64,000 bases of DNA from Paucimonas lemoignei (GTDB taxonomy: Bacteria; Pseudomonadota; Gammaproteobacteria; Pseudomonadales; Pseudomonadaceae), in the NCBI GenBank assembly GCA_900475325.1, contig LS483371.1, forward strand, positions 3,286,001-3,350,000, given 5' to 3'. The notes under the pieces are model-generated. The model searched no databases. It was not told the DNA's origin and saw only the letters and a program-made list of their open reading frames with translations. Numbering within the stretch: the first letter of the stretch is position 1; each line of letters begins with the position of its first letter. Positions 18,003-26,965 of the stretch are shown one piece after another. The position numbers were made by a program, and so were the translations under genes.

Positions 18003-18959
18003 TCAATTGGCATAAATGCTCTGCAACAGGGCATCGTGCTGACTGGCATCGTGCATGACCATCCCAGGGAGGAGAAGCCGGGCGGAAGTCGCCAGCTCGC
18101 TCACCAACGCGGCAGTGACGTCACTCAGCGGGCTGGCAAAGGCTGAAATCAGACCAAAGAAAAACGGGATATGGCTTTCAATGGGCCGCACAACGAGGCC
18201 TTCGATGGGCACACCCAATGCGGTGAACGGATCGACCAGCGCCACCCCCAGCCCGACCCGCGCCATCTGCATGGCGACCAGTGAGGTGTTGGTGTCGAGC
18301 ATGTGTGGTTCGCCTACTCCCGCATCCTGAAAAGCCTTATCGATGCGCCGACGAAAACGGTAAGGATTGGACATGCTGATCAGTGGCCGTCGAGCCAGCA
18401 CTTCCATGGGCAGCACATCGTAGCTTGCGAGTTCAGAACCGGTCGGCACCACAGCAACACACGCGGACTCGCCAATCCAGTGAATGTCCAGCCCGCGGTG
18501 CTCCAGCGGCAAGCTGACAGCGCCCAGATCCATGGTTTTGGAAAGCACGGCCTGCACGACGTTTTCCGGAGACAGACTGTGCAGCTGGATGTGTTGTGGA
18601 CGCAAAGCCTGCGGCAAACGAGACAGCGCCAGAGGCAAGAGCCCGGCAGCCAGCGCCGGAATCGCCACCAGCTTGATCTGAAGGTTTTCATCCTGCGCAA
18701 TCTGCTGAGCACGCTGGCGGATATTACGAATACCCAGCAGGGCATTCTCCACCTCGGCATACATCATGAACGCCTTCTGAGTCGGCGTGACCTTCGGCCC
18801 ACTGCGCTCGAACAAGGCAAACCCCAACTCCTGCTCCAGCTCCTGGATAACCCGAGTCACCGAAGGTTGCGAACGCCCCAGCATCTTCCCTGCCGCAGTC
18901 ACACTACCCGCCGACATGACCGCCGCGAACGCTTCCAGTTGCCGCAAATCCATACACAC
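18003..18959 (-). CDS. LysR-type transcriptional regulator
   Basis: 318 residues, with an N-terminal winged HTH (MDLRQLEAFAAVMSAGSVTAAGKMLGRSQPSVTRVIQEL) and an effector-binding domain. The true start may be M3 (MDLRQLEAF), which fits the family better. The sequence P-T-G-S-E-L-A plus G-V-A-L-V-D-P-F-T-A-L resembles the LysR/GbpR-like branch that controls amino-acid or opine uptake operons. It lies directly upstream of the monooxygenase-ABC operon on the same strand and probably controls it. Confidence 0.92.
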   Translation of the reverse strand: MCMDLRQLEAFAAVMSAGSVTAAGKMLGRSQPSVTRVIQELEQELGFALFERSGPKVTPTQKAFMMYAEVENALLGIRNIRQRAQQIAQDENLQIKLVAIPALAAGLLPLALSRLPQALRPQHIQLHSLSPENVVQAVLSKTMDLGAVSLPLEHRGLDIHWIGESACVAVVPTGSELASYDVLPMEVLARRPLISMSNPYRFRRRIDKAFQDAGVGEPHMLDTNTSLVAMQMARVGLGVALVDPFTALGVPIEGLVVRPIESHIPFFFGLISAFASPLSDVTAALVSELATSARLLLPGMVMHDASQHDALLQSIYAN

Positions 18960-19134
18960 GCCTTGTCATGAACGATTAGGTTGGGGGGGCCCGGGTTAGT
19001 CTAGCCGAGGGGCTGGCAAGCCTAACCTATCGATAGGAATGCGCCTACTTGGCGATTCGCTGATGCCATTAGGCAAATAGGCACCCTAAACAACTGACAC
19101 AAGCATCGAGGAGGCAATGCGTTGTAGCTATTGG

Positions 19135-19350
19135 TTATGCCGACATAGTTCGCACAACGCTCATTGCAGCAATGCCGGACATAGCGAACAGCGCGACTGC
19201 GAGCCCAACTCCTAAGACGTCAGCTCCAACGGTTACTTCATGGATGACCTTGGAAATCCCGGCCAGCGCAAAACAGCCCGACGCAATCATTCTTGCGCGT
19301 CGACGATCACCTGATGACATTGGCCTGTACTGAAAGAATTTCCTGTTCAT
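19135..19350 (-). CDS. small membrane protein, unknown
   Basis: 71 residues with two hydrophobic segments (ARMIASGCFALAGISKVIH and GVGLAVALFAMSGIAAMSVV) separated by a short loop. It has a very strong Shine-Dalgarno (AAGGAGGAAG) eight bases before the ATG, which supports real translation. No family recognised. Confidence 0.55.
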   Translation of the reverse strand: MNRKFFQYRPMSSGDRRRARMIASGCFALAGISKVIHEVTVGADVLGVGLAVALFAMSGIAAMSVVRTMSA

Positions 19351-19528
19351 GAACCACTTCCTCCTTGAGTTAACGGGTCACCTTACCCCGCTGTGATCCT
19401 GAAGTCTGGCGTTTGACAGGAAATTCATCGAATACCAAGTGGCCGGAGCCGACCTGAAAATCTGAATCAGGTGGTTCTTTTTCCAAAATATTTCCAACGT
19501 TTTTCCAAACCTCATAAAACGCAGACAA

Positions 19529-19561
19529 CAAAAAAGGGCCAACCTTTCGGTTGGCCCTTCT
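19529..19561 (-). terminator. Rho-independent terminator after tRNA-Val
   Basis: GGGCCAACC and GGTTGGCCC form a perfect 9-bp stem with a short loop; on the minus strand it is followed by a run of T. It lies about 30 bases past the tRNA-Val CCA end. Confidence 0.9.
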
Positions 19562-19588
19562 AGACCGGCAGCAGGACCGGATTTTGTT

Positions 19589-19665
19589 TGGTAGGCGCGA
19601 CTGGACTCGAACCAGCGACCCCCACCATGTCAAGGTGGTGCTCTAACCAACTGAGCTACGCGCCT
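19589..19665 (-). tRNA. tRNA-Val (GAC)
   Basis: The minus strand folds as a complete cloverleaf: acceptor AGGCGCG/CGCGCCT, D arm GCTCAGTTGGTTAGAGC, anticodon stem CCACC/GGTGG around loop TTGACAT (anticodon GAC), T arm with GGTTCGAGTCC, and an encoded CCA at 19589-19591. 77 nt. Confidence 0.96.
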
Positions 19666-19678
19666 GCTGTGGGTCGGC

Positions 19679-19706
19679 ATTCTACGGATATTCGAATGTG
19701 TGTCAA
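19679..19706 (-). promoter_or_regulatory. promoter of tRNA-Val
   Basis: On the minus strand TTGACA (19706-19701), 16-base spacer, TAGAAT (19684-19679), about 14 bases before the tRNA 5' end. A near-consensus sigma-70 promoter. Confidence 0.8.
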
Positions 19707-19851
19707 CACCTTTTTTCGCGCTAACTCCATGAATATGCGAAATTTTTCGTTTGTGGCGATTTGCCGGTTTGTTTCGTGGCTGGCTGGTGGAGAATTTTGA
19801 TCTCCGGTAGGATCGGCCCATTCGTAAAATATATTAAACGGAGGTTGAAGG

Positions 19852-21135
19852 ATGGCGAACACTCCTTACCCGCACTCTTATTACGCAGCATCGGCCAACG
19901 CAGCCCCGCCACGTCCGTCGTTGCAGGACGATGTGGAAACCGACGTGTGTGTGATCGGTGCAGGTTATACCGGTTTGTCCAGCGCCCTGTTCTTGCTGGA
20001 GCAAGGGTTTCGCGTGACGGTGCTGGAAGCGGCCAAGGTGGGCTTTGGAGCTTCCGGGCGCAATGGCGGGCAGATTGTTAACAGCTACAGCCGTGACATT
20101 GACGTGATCGAGCGCACGGTCGGCCCGCAGCAGGCTCAGCTGCTGGGGCACATGGCGTTTGAGGGCGCAGCGATCATTCGTGAGCGCGTCGCCAAGTATC
20201 AGATCAATTGCGACCTTAAGGACGGCGGCGTTTTTGCCGCGCTGACTGCTAAGCAGATGGGCCACCTGGAATCCCAGCAACGTCTATGGGAACGCTACGG
20301 GCACACGCAGCTGGAGTTAATGGATCAGCGTCGTATTCGCGAAGTGGTCGGCTGTGAAGCTTATATAGGCGGCATGCTCGATATGTCGGGCGGGCACATT
20401 CACCCCCTGAATCTGGCGTTGGGCGAAGCAGCAGCGGTTGAATCGCTGGGCGGCGTCATATATGAACAGTCTGCAGCGGTGCGTATCGAGCGCGGAGCAA
20501 ACCCGGTGGTGCATACCGAACAGGGCAAGGTGCGGGCGAAGTTCGTGATCGTTGCCGGTAACGCGTACCTGGGTAATCTGGTGCCTGAACTGGCCGCCAA
20601 ATCCATGCCGTGCGGTACTCAAGTGATCACCACCGAGCCCCTGAGTGATGAACTGGCCCACAGCCTGCTGCCTCAGGATTACTGCGTCGAAGACTGTAAT
20701 TACTTGCTCGATTACTATCGCCTGTCCGCTGACAAGCGCCTGATATTCGGTGGCGGCGTGGTGTACGGCGCGCGGGATCCGGCCGACATTGAGTCCATCA
20801 TTCGACCTAACATGCTCAAAGCCTTCCCTCAGCTCAAGGATGTGAAGATCGACTACGCCTGGACCGGCAACTTCCTGCTGACGCTGTCGCGCTTGCCTCA
20901 GGTCGGGCGGCTGGGCGATAACATCTATTACTCCCAAGGCTGCAGCGGCCACGGCGTGACTTATACCCACCTGGCAGGCAAGGTGCTGGCCGAGGCCTTA
21001 CGTGGTCAAGCCGAGCGGTTCGATGCCTTTGCCGGGCTCCCCCACTACCCGTTCCCCGGCGGCCAATTGTTGCGTACACCCTTGACCGCATTGGGTGCCT
21101 GGTATTACAGCCTCAGGGACAAGCTGGGCTTTTGA
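19852..21135 (+). CDS. FAD-dependent oxidoreductase, gamma-glutamylputrescine oxidase (PuuB)-like
   Basis: A 427-residue DAO-family flavoprotein. FAD-binding V-I-G-A-G-Y-T-G-L-S-S-A (about 34-45), followed by A-K-V-G-F-G-A-S-G-R-N-G-G-Q-I, the typical PuuB/ordL signature, and C-terminal Y-S-Q-G-C-S-G-H-G-V. Such enzymes oxidise a secondary or primary amine to aldehyde with H2O2 release; polyamine use is the usual role in Pseudomonas. It is monocistronic: good AACGGAGG site upstream, terminator right after the stop. The exact substrate cannot be told from sequence. Confidence 0.9.
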   Translation: MANTPYPHSYYAASANAAPPRPSLQDDVETDVCVIGAGYTGLSSALFLLEQGFRVTVLEAAKVGFGASGRNGGQIVNSYSRDIDVIERTVGPQQAQLLGHMAFEGAAIIRERVAKYQINCDLKDGGVFAALTAKQMGHLESQQRLWERYGHTQLELMDQRRIREVVGCEAYIGGMLDMSGGHIHPLNLALGEAAAVESLGGVIYEQSAAVRIERGANPVVHTEQGKVRAKFVIVAGNAYLGNLVPELAAKSMPCGTQVITTEPLSDELAHSLLPQDYCVEDCNYLLDYYRLSADKRLIFGGGVVYGARDPADIESIIRPNMLKAFPQLKDVKIDYAWTGNFLLTLSRLPQVGRLGDNIYYSQGCSGHGVTYTHLAGKVLAEALRGQAERFDAFAGLPHYPFPGGQLLRTPLTALGAWYYSLRDKLGF

Positions 21136-21146
21136 ATCGATTACAG

Positions 21147-21176
21147 AAAAACGGCGCTCACTGAGCGCCGTTTTCA
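21147..21176. terminator. bidirectional terminator between convergent genes
   Basis: AAAACGGCGCTCACTGAGCGCCGTTTTC: perfect GGCGCTCA/TGAGCGCC stem flanked by A-run and T-run, shared by the PuuB-like gene and the convergent C39-like gene. Confidence 0.88.
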
Positions 21177-21178
21177 TT

Positions 21179-21871
21179 TCATCGTGCTTTCAGGGTTTTC
21201 AGCGCTTCGCCTGCCGCCTGTTCCTGCCCCGCTTGCGCCAACTCACTCGCCGCCTTGATCCAGCGCTGCTCATCCAGATGGGCGGGTAACTGACGCGGGT
21301 TCTGAATCAGCACCGCCCAACTGCCCGCCTGTTCCCACGCGGAGCTGAAACTGCTGAAACTCATCGACAAGTGACGATTCATCCCCGCATGCAGCAGCAC
21401 GGTCTGCTTGTTGCGGTTATAGCCAACCAGCACCGCATAGCGCGGCTCGGTAAACACTGTGCCCTCGGCGAAACGCAGCATCACCGGGAAACCGGCCGAC
21501 ACCTGAGTCAGCAGTGAAGCCAGGCCCTTGTCCAGCGGGTAAACCATGAAGCCGTATTGCCGGGCGACCTGGGGCAGGCTCTGCTCTAGCCTCCCTTCCC
21601 CACCTGGCAACTGCAGGGGTTTGTCCAGCAGGCCGGGGGTAATTTGCACGCGTTGATACGAGAGCAGACTGGCAAGCGCGCCAGGCCCGCTTTGGTAAGC
21701 GTTGCCTCGGAAGAACGGCACATTATTGAGTTCCACGCGATCCGGCAGGCGTTTGATTTCAGGCGGCAGCGCCGAAGCACAACCTGCCAGCGTCACGACA
21801 ACAGCTGCCAGCAAGGACCACTGCTTGAGCCCGGCAACGCAGGATCGGAAAAAAACCGGCGACATGTTCAC
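21179..21871 (-). CDS. C39-peptidase-like lipoprotein lacking catalytic residues
   Basis: 230 residues with a lipoprotein signal (LLAAVVVTLAGC, lipobox L-A-G-C) and a papain-like C39 fold: V-E-L-N-N-V-P-F-F at the start of the domain, then A-Y-Q-S-G-P-G-A-L-A. In active C39 proteases this reads Q-C-G-P-A-A-L, so the nucleophile Cys is Ser here (codon AGC). The His-W segment is R-Y-A-V-L-V-G-Y, so the catalytic His is also gone. It is therefore probably a binding or scaffolding relative rather than a protease. The C-terminal about 30 residues are a helical, Ala/Gln-rich tail. It ends close to a shared terminator. Confidence 0.85.
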   Translation of the reverse strand: MNMSPVFFRSCVAGLKQWSLLAAVVVTLAGCASALPPEIKRLPDRVELNNVPFFRGNAYQSGPGALASLLSYQRVQITPGLLDKPLQLPGGEGRLEQSLPQVARQYGFMVYPLDKGLASLLTQVSAGFPVMLRFAEGTVFTEPRYAVLVGYNRNKQTVLLHAGMNRHLSMSFSSFSSAWEQAGSWAVLIQNPRQLPAHLDEQRWIKAASELAQAGQEQAAGEALKTLKAR

Positions 21872-22085
21872 TCACTTCTAAAACCCCGGACAACCTGCGG
21901 TCCGGCCAGGGTGCCGATAATAGGACGCGGCGCAGGCCGGGTATAGCCTCAGCGTACAGTCGACTTGCGGCGATAGATCAAATCAGTCCTGATCCGCTGA
22001 CCACTGGTCAATTAACCGAAACATGTGCAGGGCTAGACTGTCGACTATTAAGACTGCACTAAGAAGCATGGTCCGCGGAGGACGT

Positions 22086-22265
22086 ATGAGCCTGGAAATG
22101 ACAATCGTGATGCTGATCGCCGCATGGCTGGCTGTTGCCACCGCCATGCTCTGGGGCGTAATGCGAATTTCTCGTCGTCATCATCACCCTTACCGTCACG
22201 TTAAACCTTCAGTCAGCAAGGCTGAGAAGCCCGTCAAGAGCCGCCCCCATGCGGCGGCGCACTGA
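22086..22265 (+). CDS. small single-span membrane protein
   Basis: 59 residues from ATG 22086, preceded by GCGGAGGACGT, a strong Shine-Dalgarno. One transmembrane helix (MTIVMLIAAWLAVATAMLWG) followed by a basic His/Arg/Lys-rich cytosolic tail (RRHHHPYRHVKP). Unknown function; a terminator follows about 45 bases later, supporting a real short transcript. Confidence 0.6.
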   Translation: MSLEMTIVMLIAAWLAVATAMLWGVMRISRRHHHPYRHVKPSVSKAEKPVKSRPHAAAH

Positions 22266-22310
22266 GTATCGATTGACCCCTGTCCAGTGAGAGCGTAAAT
22301 CAGCATCAAT

Positions 22311-22352
22311 AAAAAAGGTCGGGCGGGATTACCCCGCGCCGACCTTTTTTTG
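22311..22352. terminator. bidirectional terminator
   Basis: AAAAAAGGTCGGGCGGGG-type arm (GGTCGGCGCGGGG on the complementary reading) pairs with CCCCGCGCCGACC, ending in a T7 run. It serves the small membrane protein gene and the convergent TerC gene. Confidence 0.85.
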
Positions 22353-22380
22353 CAGCCTGTTTGATCAGGTTACTGACTGA

Positions 22381-23139
22381 TCAGACTTCTGACGCCTGGC
22401 TGGCTTCGCGTTTGACCTTCGCCTTGCGAGACCACAAGTTCAGCACTTCGATCAGGGCCGAGAACGCCATGGCGGTGTAGATGTAACCTTTTGGCACATG
22501 GGCACCAAAGCCTTCGGCAATCAGCGTCATGCCGATCATGATCAGGAAGCCCAACGCCAGCATCACCACTGATGGGTTGTCGTTGATGAACTTGGCCAGA
22601 GGCTCAGCGGCCACCAGCATCACGATAACAGCGGACACCACCGCGATAATCATGATCGGCAAGTGCTCGGTCATGCCCACAGCCGTGATGATGCTGTCGA
22701 TGGAGAAGACCAGGTCCAGGACCAGAATCTGACCGATTGCCGCAGCCATGCTGAGGGTGACGGTGGATTCGATCTTCTTTTCGGCCTCGGTTTTCACGTC
22801 GACGCTGTGGTGAATCTCGGTCGTTGCTTTCCAGACCAGGAACAGACCGCCCGCGATGAGGATCATGTCTTTCCAGGAGAACACCTGGCCCAGCACTTCG
22901 ATCACAGGTTCAGTCAGCTGCACGATCCACGCGACCGTACTCAGCAAGCCCAGACGCAGGAACAACGCCATGCCGATACCGAGACGGCGAGCTTTTTGCT
23001 GCTGATGCGCAGGTAACTTGTTGGTCAGGATGGAGATGAAAATCAGGTTATCGATGCCTAATACTACTTCCATGACCACCAGCGTTGCCAAGGCAACCCA
23101 GGCGGCAGGACTTGAAGCGAGTTCTAACAGATATTCCAT
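22381..23139 (-). CDS. TerC family integral membrane protein
   Basis: A 252-residue inner-membrane protein with seven or more spans. The two conserved acidic TerC motifs are present: V-L-G-I-D-N-L-I-F (about 26-34) and [10 protein letters not shown] (about 140-149). Members export manganese or help metal loading of secreted proteins; which applies here is unknown. The C-terminal tail is basic (RKAKVKREA). It is followed upstream by a small lipoprotein gene in the same direction. Confidence 0.92.
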   Translation of the reverse strand: MEYLLELASSPAAWVALATLVVMEVVLGIDNLIFISILTNKLPAHQQQKARRLGIGMALFLRLGLLSTVAWIVQLTEPVIEVLGQVFSWKDMILIAGGLFLVWKATTEIHHSVDVKTEAEKKIESTVTLSMAAAIGQILVLDLVFSIDSIITAVGMTEHLPIMIIAVVSAVIVMLVAAEPLAKFINDNPSVVMLALGFLIMIGMTLIAEGFGAHVPKGYIYTAMAFSALIEVLNLWSRKAKVKREASQASEV

Positions 23140-23172
23140 GTGCGATGCCCTGATTTCAGTATTGAGATGACG

Positions 23173-23409
23173 TTAGATTTCTTTGCTGTTTTTTTCGGCG
23201 TTCTTTTCGGACTCAGGTTGAGCCATCGACAGATCCTGCTTGGCATCATCCAGAGCGCTGGTCGCTGCTTTATGGGTGTCGTCGATAGCCTTTTTCGCAG
23301 AATCGGCAGCGGTGCTCAAGATCTGTTTGGATGAGCTTTCAATCTGGTCACAGCCGGTTATCACCAGCAGCGGCAACGCAAGTAACGCAGCAGAGAAGAG
23401 TTTGATCAT
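23173..23409 (-). CDS. small lipoprotein, helical and charged
   Basis: From ATG 23409 (MIKLFSAALLALPLLVITGCDQ), 78 residues with lipobox I-T-G-C. GAGG precedes the start. The mature region is polar and helical (QILSTAADSAKKAIDDTHKAA) with an acidic/Lys-rich end, similar to Pseudomonas small envelope lipoproteins of unknown role. It lies 33 bases upstream of terC in the same direction. Confidence 0.75.
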   Translation of the reverse strand: MIKLFSAALLALPLLVITGCDQIESSSKQILSTAADSAKKAIDDTHKAATSALDDAKQDLSMAQPESEKNAEKNSKEI

Positions 23410-23542
23410 AGGTGGCCTCAATTCAGTAGACCGGAGGCTGTGGATGCTCCGGCGATAGGCCAGCATCCTAGAGAGATATGACAATAAGGAAAATTCGTAT
23501 TTTTAAGCGGTATACTTCGGAAATACCGAATCGGGAATCCTC

Positions 23543-24439
23543 ATGCTCAACTACCGCCAGCTTCATTACTTCTGGGTCGTCGCCAAGACGGGCAGCATTG
23601 TGCGCGCCTGCGATCAGCTGAACCTGACGGCCCAGACCATCAGCGGGCAAATCAGCCTGCTTGAGCAATCTCTTGGCGTGGATCTGTTTCAACGGGTCGG
23701 CCGTCAGCTGGAGCTCACTGAAGCCGGGCGACTTGCCCTGCCCTACGCCGAGCAAATGTTTCAAATCGGTAATGAGCTGGAAGCCGTACTCCGCGCCCAG
23801 CCCGATGAACCCCAGATCCTGTTCCGCGTCGGTGTCGCTGACGTCGTGCCCAAATCCATTGTGTACCGCCTGATCGCGCCGACGATGGAGCTGAGCGAAC
23901 CCATGCGCATCAGTTGCCGGGAAGACAAGCTCGAAAGGTTACTGGCCGACCTGGCGATTCAGCGTCTGGATTTGGTGATTTCCGACAGCCCCATGCCTTC
24001 GCATCTGGACATCAAGGGGTACAGCCAGAAGCTGGGGGAATGCGGGATCAGCTTTTTCGCCACCCAGGCGCTGTTCGAGCGCTACGGGCAGAACTTCCCG
24101 TTTGGCATGCAAGGTGCGCCGCTGCTGATTCCTGGTCAGGAAACCGTGGTTCGCAGCCGGTTGATGCGCTGGTTCGGCGAATTGAAGGTGCAACCGCGGA
24201 TTGTCGGCGAGTTCGACGACAGTGCCTTGATGAAGGCCTTCGGCAAATCAGGGAGTGGCATTTTTGTCGCGCCCAGCGTGATTGCAGACGAGGTCCAGGC
24301 GCAATATGGCGTGAAACTGCTCGGCCACACAGATGCGGTGACCGAATCGTTTTACGCCATCTCGGTTGAACGCAAGGTCAAGCACCCCGGTATCGTTGCG
24401 ATCACCGAAGGCGCCCGACGCGAGCTGTTTACTGCTTAA
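23543..24439 (+). CDS. LysR-type regulator, NhaR-like
   Basis: 298 residues. The N-terminus MLNYRQLHYFWVVAKTGSIV and the I-S-G-Q-I-S-L-L-E-Q-S-L-G segment match the NhaR branch (sodium/proton antiporter regulators) rather than generic LysR. The effector domain has Q-P-D-E-P-Q-I-L-F-R-V-G-V-A-D-V-V-P-K. No nhaA is nearby, so the target is uncertain. It overlaps the convergent DUF1993 gene by 4 bases. Confidence 0.9.
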   Translation: MLNYRQLHYFWVVAKTGSIVRACDQLNLTAQTISGQISLLEQSLGVDLFQRVGRQLELTEAGRLALPYAEQMFQIGNELEAVLRAQPDEPQILFRVGVADVVPKSIVYRLIAPTMELSEPMRISCREDKLERLLADLAIQRLDLVISDSPMPSHLDIKGYSQKLGECGISFFATQALFERYGQNFPFGMQGAPLLIPGQETVVRSRLMRWFGELKVQPRIVGEFDDSALMKAFGKSGSGIFVAPSVIADEVQAQYGVKLLGHTDAVTESFYAISVERKVKHPGIVAITEGARRELFTA

Positions 24440-24945
24440 ACAGTGCCCATGAAATCGCGTTTGCCGATCTCGACGCCATTGTGGCGCAGCAGGTCATAAG
24501 CGGTGGTGACGTGGAAGAAGAACTGCGGAAGGCTGTAGGTCAGCAGGTAGCTTTGGCCAGTGAAGCGCTTCTCTTTAGGGGTACCGGGGCGAAGAATGAT
24601 TTCCAGGCCTTCGCTGCCATCGATCTGGTCGGGCTTGATGCTGCCGATGAACTCCAGCGTCTTGGCCAGCAAAGCCTGCAGCTCAGCGAACGTGGTTTCG
24701 GTGTCTTCATATTTAGGCATGTCGACCTGAGCAAGACGAGCCGATGCGCCCTTGGCGAAATCCACGGCAATCTGCACCTGGCGGGTGAAATTCAGCATGT
24801 CCGGAAACAGACGGGCCTGCAGCAAAGCTTCTGGCTGGATGTTTTTCTGGGTAGCGTGGGCTTCCGCTTTGGTCAGCACTGCGCTCAAGGCGCCGAGCAT
24901 TTGCTGAAAAACCGGAACGGAAGCGGCGTACATGGAAATAGTCAT
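24436..24945 (-). CDS. DUF1993 family protein
   Basis: From ATG 24945 (MTISMYAASVPVFQQMLGAL), 169 residues. The N-terminal motif, L-L-Q-A-R-L-F-P-D-M-L-N-F, and F-F-F-H-V-T-T-A-Y-D-L-L-R-H-N-G-V-E-I-G-K-R-D-F are diagnostic of DUF1993, a DinB-like four-helix protein. Its enzymatic role is not known. An alternative upstream frame extends to 24996, but the good AGGACC site favours the start given. Confidence 0.9.
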   Translation of the reverse strand: MTISMYAASVPVFQQMLGALSAVLTKAEAHATQKNIQPEALLQARLFPDMLNFTRQVQIAVDFAKGASARLAQVDMPKYEDTETTFAELQALLAKTLEFIGSIKPDQIDGSEGLEIILRPGTPKEKRFTGQSYLLTYSLPQFFFHVTTAYDLLRHNGVEIGKRDFMGTV

Positions 24946-25087
24946 GGCAGGTCCTTGATGAAAAGTGCGCTGATTATAGCCATGGGCGCGCGTCAAAGCG
25001 GTGCCTGATTCATCAAGTCATTTGCCGCTGGAAATAATTGCCGACACGCCCTAGGCTGACTGCCCGCCATTGCCTACGGAAAGCGCC

Positions 25088-25753
25088 ATGACCACTGAAC
25101 AGCTTTCGACAACGCTTGCTGAAGATGCGCCAGGTCTTGCGCTCAACAGCACGGAAGTTCGCATTCTTGGCTGCCTGATCGAAAAACAGGCCACCAGCCC
25201 GGAAACCTACCCGCTGACCCTCAATGCGTTGGTGACCGCCTGCAATCAGAAAACCAGTCGTGACCCGGTCATGAATCTCAACCCCGGTGCCGTGGGCCAA
25301 AGCCTGAGAGCGCTTGAAGGCCGGGGCCTGGCGAAACTGGTGATGGGCAGCCGTGCCGATCGCTGGGAGCATCGGGTCGACAAGTCGCTGGAACTGGTGC
25401 CCGCTCAGGTGATACTGACAGGCCTGCTTTTGTTGCGAGGCCCGCAAACCGTCAGCGAGCTGCTGACCCGCAGCAATCGCATGCATGACTTCGAAGATAC
25501 CGAGCAGGTGGTCCATCAGCTGGACCGGCTCATTGCCCGGGGTTTCGCGACCTTGCTGCAACGCCAGTCGGGGCAGCGTGAGGACCGCTACATGCACGCG
25601 CTGGGTAATCCTCAGGATCTGGAGGAGCTTCTGGCAACGCGACAAAACCAGCCGGATCGCACCGGTGCGGGCAACGGCCCTTCGGCCGAGCGCCTGGACG
25701 AGCTGGAAGCCCGGATCGCGGCGCTGGAGGAACGCCTGGCCAGGCTGGAGTGA
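25088..25753 (+). CDS. YceH/DUF480 family protein
   Basis: From ATG 25088, 221 residues. Two winged-helix modules: first with [29 protein letters not shown] sequence at about 20-45, second at about 115-170 ([19 protein letters not shown]). The C-terminus is a short coiled coil ([19 protein letters not shown]). YceH proteins are conserved in gammaproteobacteria but have no clear function. Codon use matches the surrounding genes. Confidence 0.92.
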   Translation: MTTEQLSTTLAEDAPGLALNSTEVRILGCLIEKQATSPETYPLTLNALVTACNQKTSRDPVMNLNPGAVGQSLRALEGRGLAKLVMGSRADRWEHRVDKSLELVPAQVILTGLLLLRGPQTVSELLTRSNRMHDFEDTEQVVHQLDRLIARGFATLLQRQSGQREDRYMHALGNPQDLEELLATRQNQPDRTGAGNGPSAERLDELEARIAALEERLARLE

Positions 25754-26143
25754 GGCTCAAGACTGGCGCATTCCAGACGGGAGTAAGCTTGCTCGCAAAG
25801 ATGAGGTCAGGTGCGCCATTAATGCGGCCTCTGTAGCAAGCTGGCTCGCCCCCGCGACACTTTTGAGCGGTGGGCAAGGCTAGCCCGAAAACGTAGTAAT
25901 CCTGCTGGCAAACATGGGAATTTTTTCTACCGAACGGTATTAGAAATAACCGCTGTAACAGGCGTAAGATGCGCCTGCTGTTACAGTCGCAGGTGCGCAA
26001 CTGATCAGCACCCGTACCCTTACACAATCTTTACTTAATGGCTTCGCAGTTTTCTCGCAAAGCGCTGTCTTAAGAGTTATCCCGTGGCAGTGCTTGAGAG
26101 TAACGCAGGCTCGCGACAACGGGTTGAAAGCCGAGGAATAGTC
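25754..26143. other. intergenic with REP copies and a long hairpin
   Basis: 390 bases without a gene. It contains two degenerate REP units (25779-25855) and an imperfect dyad CTGTAACAGGCG...GCGCCTGCTGTTACAG near 25952-25985. The right part should hold the promoter of the Tyr/Pro-rich protein. Confidence 0.5.
25779..25855. repeat. degenerate Pseudomonas REP pair
   Basis: GGGAGTAAGCTTGCTCGC and, about 45 bases on, TGTAGCAAGCTGGCTCGCC; both resemble the usual Pseudomonas REP core (GGGAGCAAGCTTGCTCGC). Confidence 0.6.
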
Positions 26144-26521
26144 ATGATTCGTCATATCCCCAGAATTGCCTTGTTATTAGGTGCGCTGGCGCTGGCAGGC
26201 CAGGCGAATGCCCATGGTGGCGGCGGTGGCAACTGGGTTGGCCCTGCCGTTGTGGGCGCAATTGTTGGTGGCGTAGTGGGCTCGGCTGTTTCATCAGGAC
26301 GTGACCGCACCGTCTATGTTGAACAGCCTCCCGTCTATGTGCAGCAGCAGCCGGTGTATGTTCAACGCCCCGTCTATGTTCAGGCGCCACCTCAGCCTGT
26401 CTACTACCAACCCGCTTATGAAGTGGTAGCGCCGCCGCCGGTTTATCGCCCGCGTTATTATGGCCCACCTCCAGGCTATTACGGCCCGCCGCGTGGTTAC
26501 TATGATCGCGGTCGCTGGTAA
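26144..26521 (+). CDS. secreted Tyr/Pro/Gln-rich repeat protein
   Basis: From ATG 26144 (GAGGAATAGTC before it), 125 residues. Signal peptide MIRHIPRIALLLGALALAGQANA, then a Gly stretch, a glycine-zipper-like hydrophobic span (VGPAVVGAIVGGVVGSAVSSG), and about seven short P-V-Y-V-Q-type repeats, ending in PP-G-YYG-PP-RGYY. It is probably an outer-membrane-associated or periplasmic protein. This architecture is common in Pseudomonas; function unknown. Confidence 0.8.
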   Translation: MIRHIPRIALLLGALALAGQANAHGGGGGNWVGPAVVGAIVGGVVGSAVSSGRDRTVYVEQPPVYVQQQPVYVQRPVYVQAPPQPVYYQPAYEVVAPPPVYRPRYYGPPPGYYGPPRGYYDRGRW

Positions 26522-26545
26522 TACGGGTTGGTAACCAGCATCAAG

Positions 26546-26575
26546 GCCTCGCCCTCATCAGGCGGGGCTTTTTTT
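26546..26575 (+). terminator. Rho-independent terminator
   Basis: GCCTCGCC, 7-base loop, GGCGGGGC (one mismatch), followed by seven T. It closes the Tyr/Pro-rich gene. Confidence 0.8.
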
Positions 26576-26639
26576 GGCCCATGAAAATCAGCGCCAGCTA
26601 TAGTGGGCTCATCGTCCGCCATAAAAACAAGGAAACACC

Positions 26640-26834
26640 ATGCCGACACAGCACCCACACCGCACCGTCGGACTCTGTACGTCGAACAAGGTTTACAGTG
26701 CTTTGACTGAACTCAAACACCTGGAAGGCCACCGCACCGCCAAGTTTGTCGCGCTGCTCGCGCAAAATCTGGTGGAAAAAGGCGTGCTGTCTGATCAGGA
26801 AGTTGTCGCCCTGCTGGATCAAGTCGTCGACTGA
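26640..26834 (+). CDS. small conserved protein, unknown
   Basis: 64 residues, predicted soluble and helical (VYSALTELKHLEGHRTAKFV; LLAQNLVEKGVLSDQEVVALL). A good AAGGAAAC site precedes the ATG. I recall similar short proteins in Pseudomonas genomes, but no function. Confidence 0.65.
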   Translation: MPTQHPHRTVGLCTSNKVYSALTELKHLEGHRTAKFVALLAQNLVEKGVLSDQEVVALLDQVVD

Positions 26835-26857
26835 TCGCTGTCGACCCCTAAATGCAG

Positions 26858-26879
26858 CCTGAGTACATCAGTACTCAGG
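26858..26879. repeat. perfect 9-bp inverted repeat
   Basis: CCTGAGTAC, ATCA, GTACTCAGG, between two small genes. No T-run follows, so it is either a weak attenuator/terminator or a protein site. Confidence 0.5.
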
Positions 26880-26965
26880 GTCATCAATGTCCACTATCGA
26901 GAGCAGTGATTTCAGCCCCGCTCATTGGCGCCGTAAAGTAGCGCCATAGATTGCTGGAGGTATTT

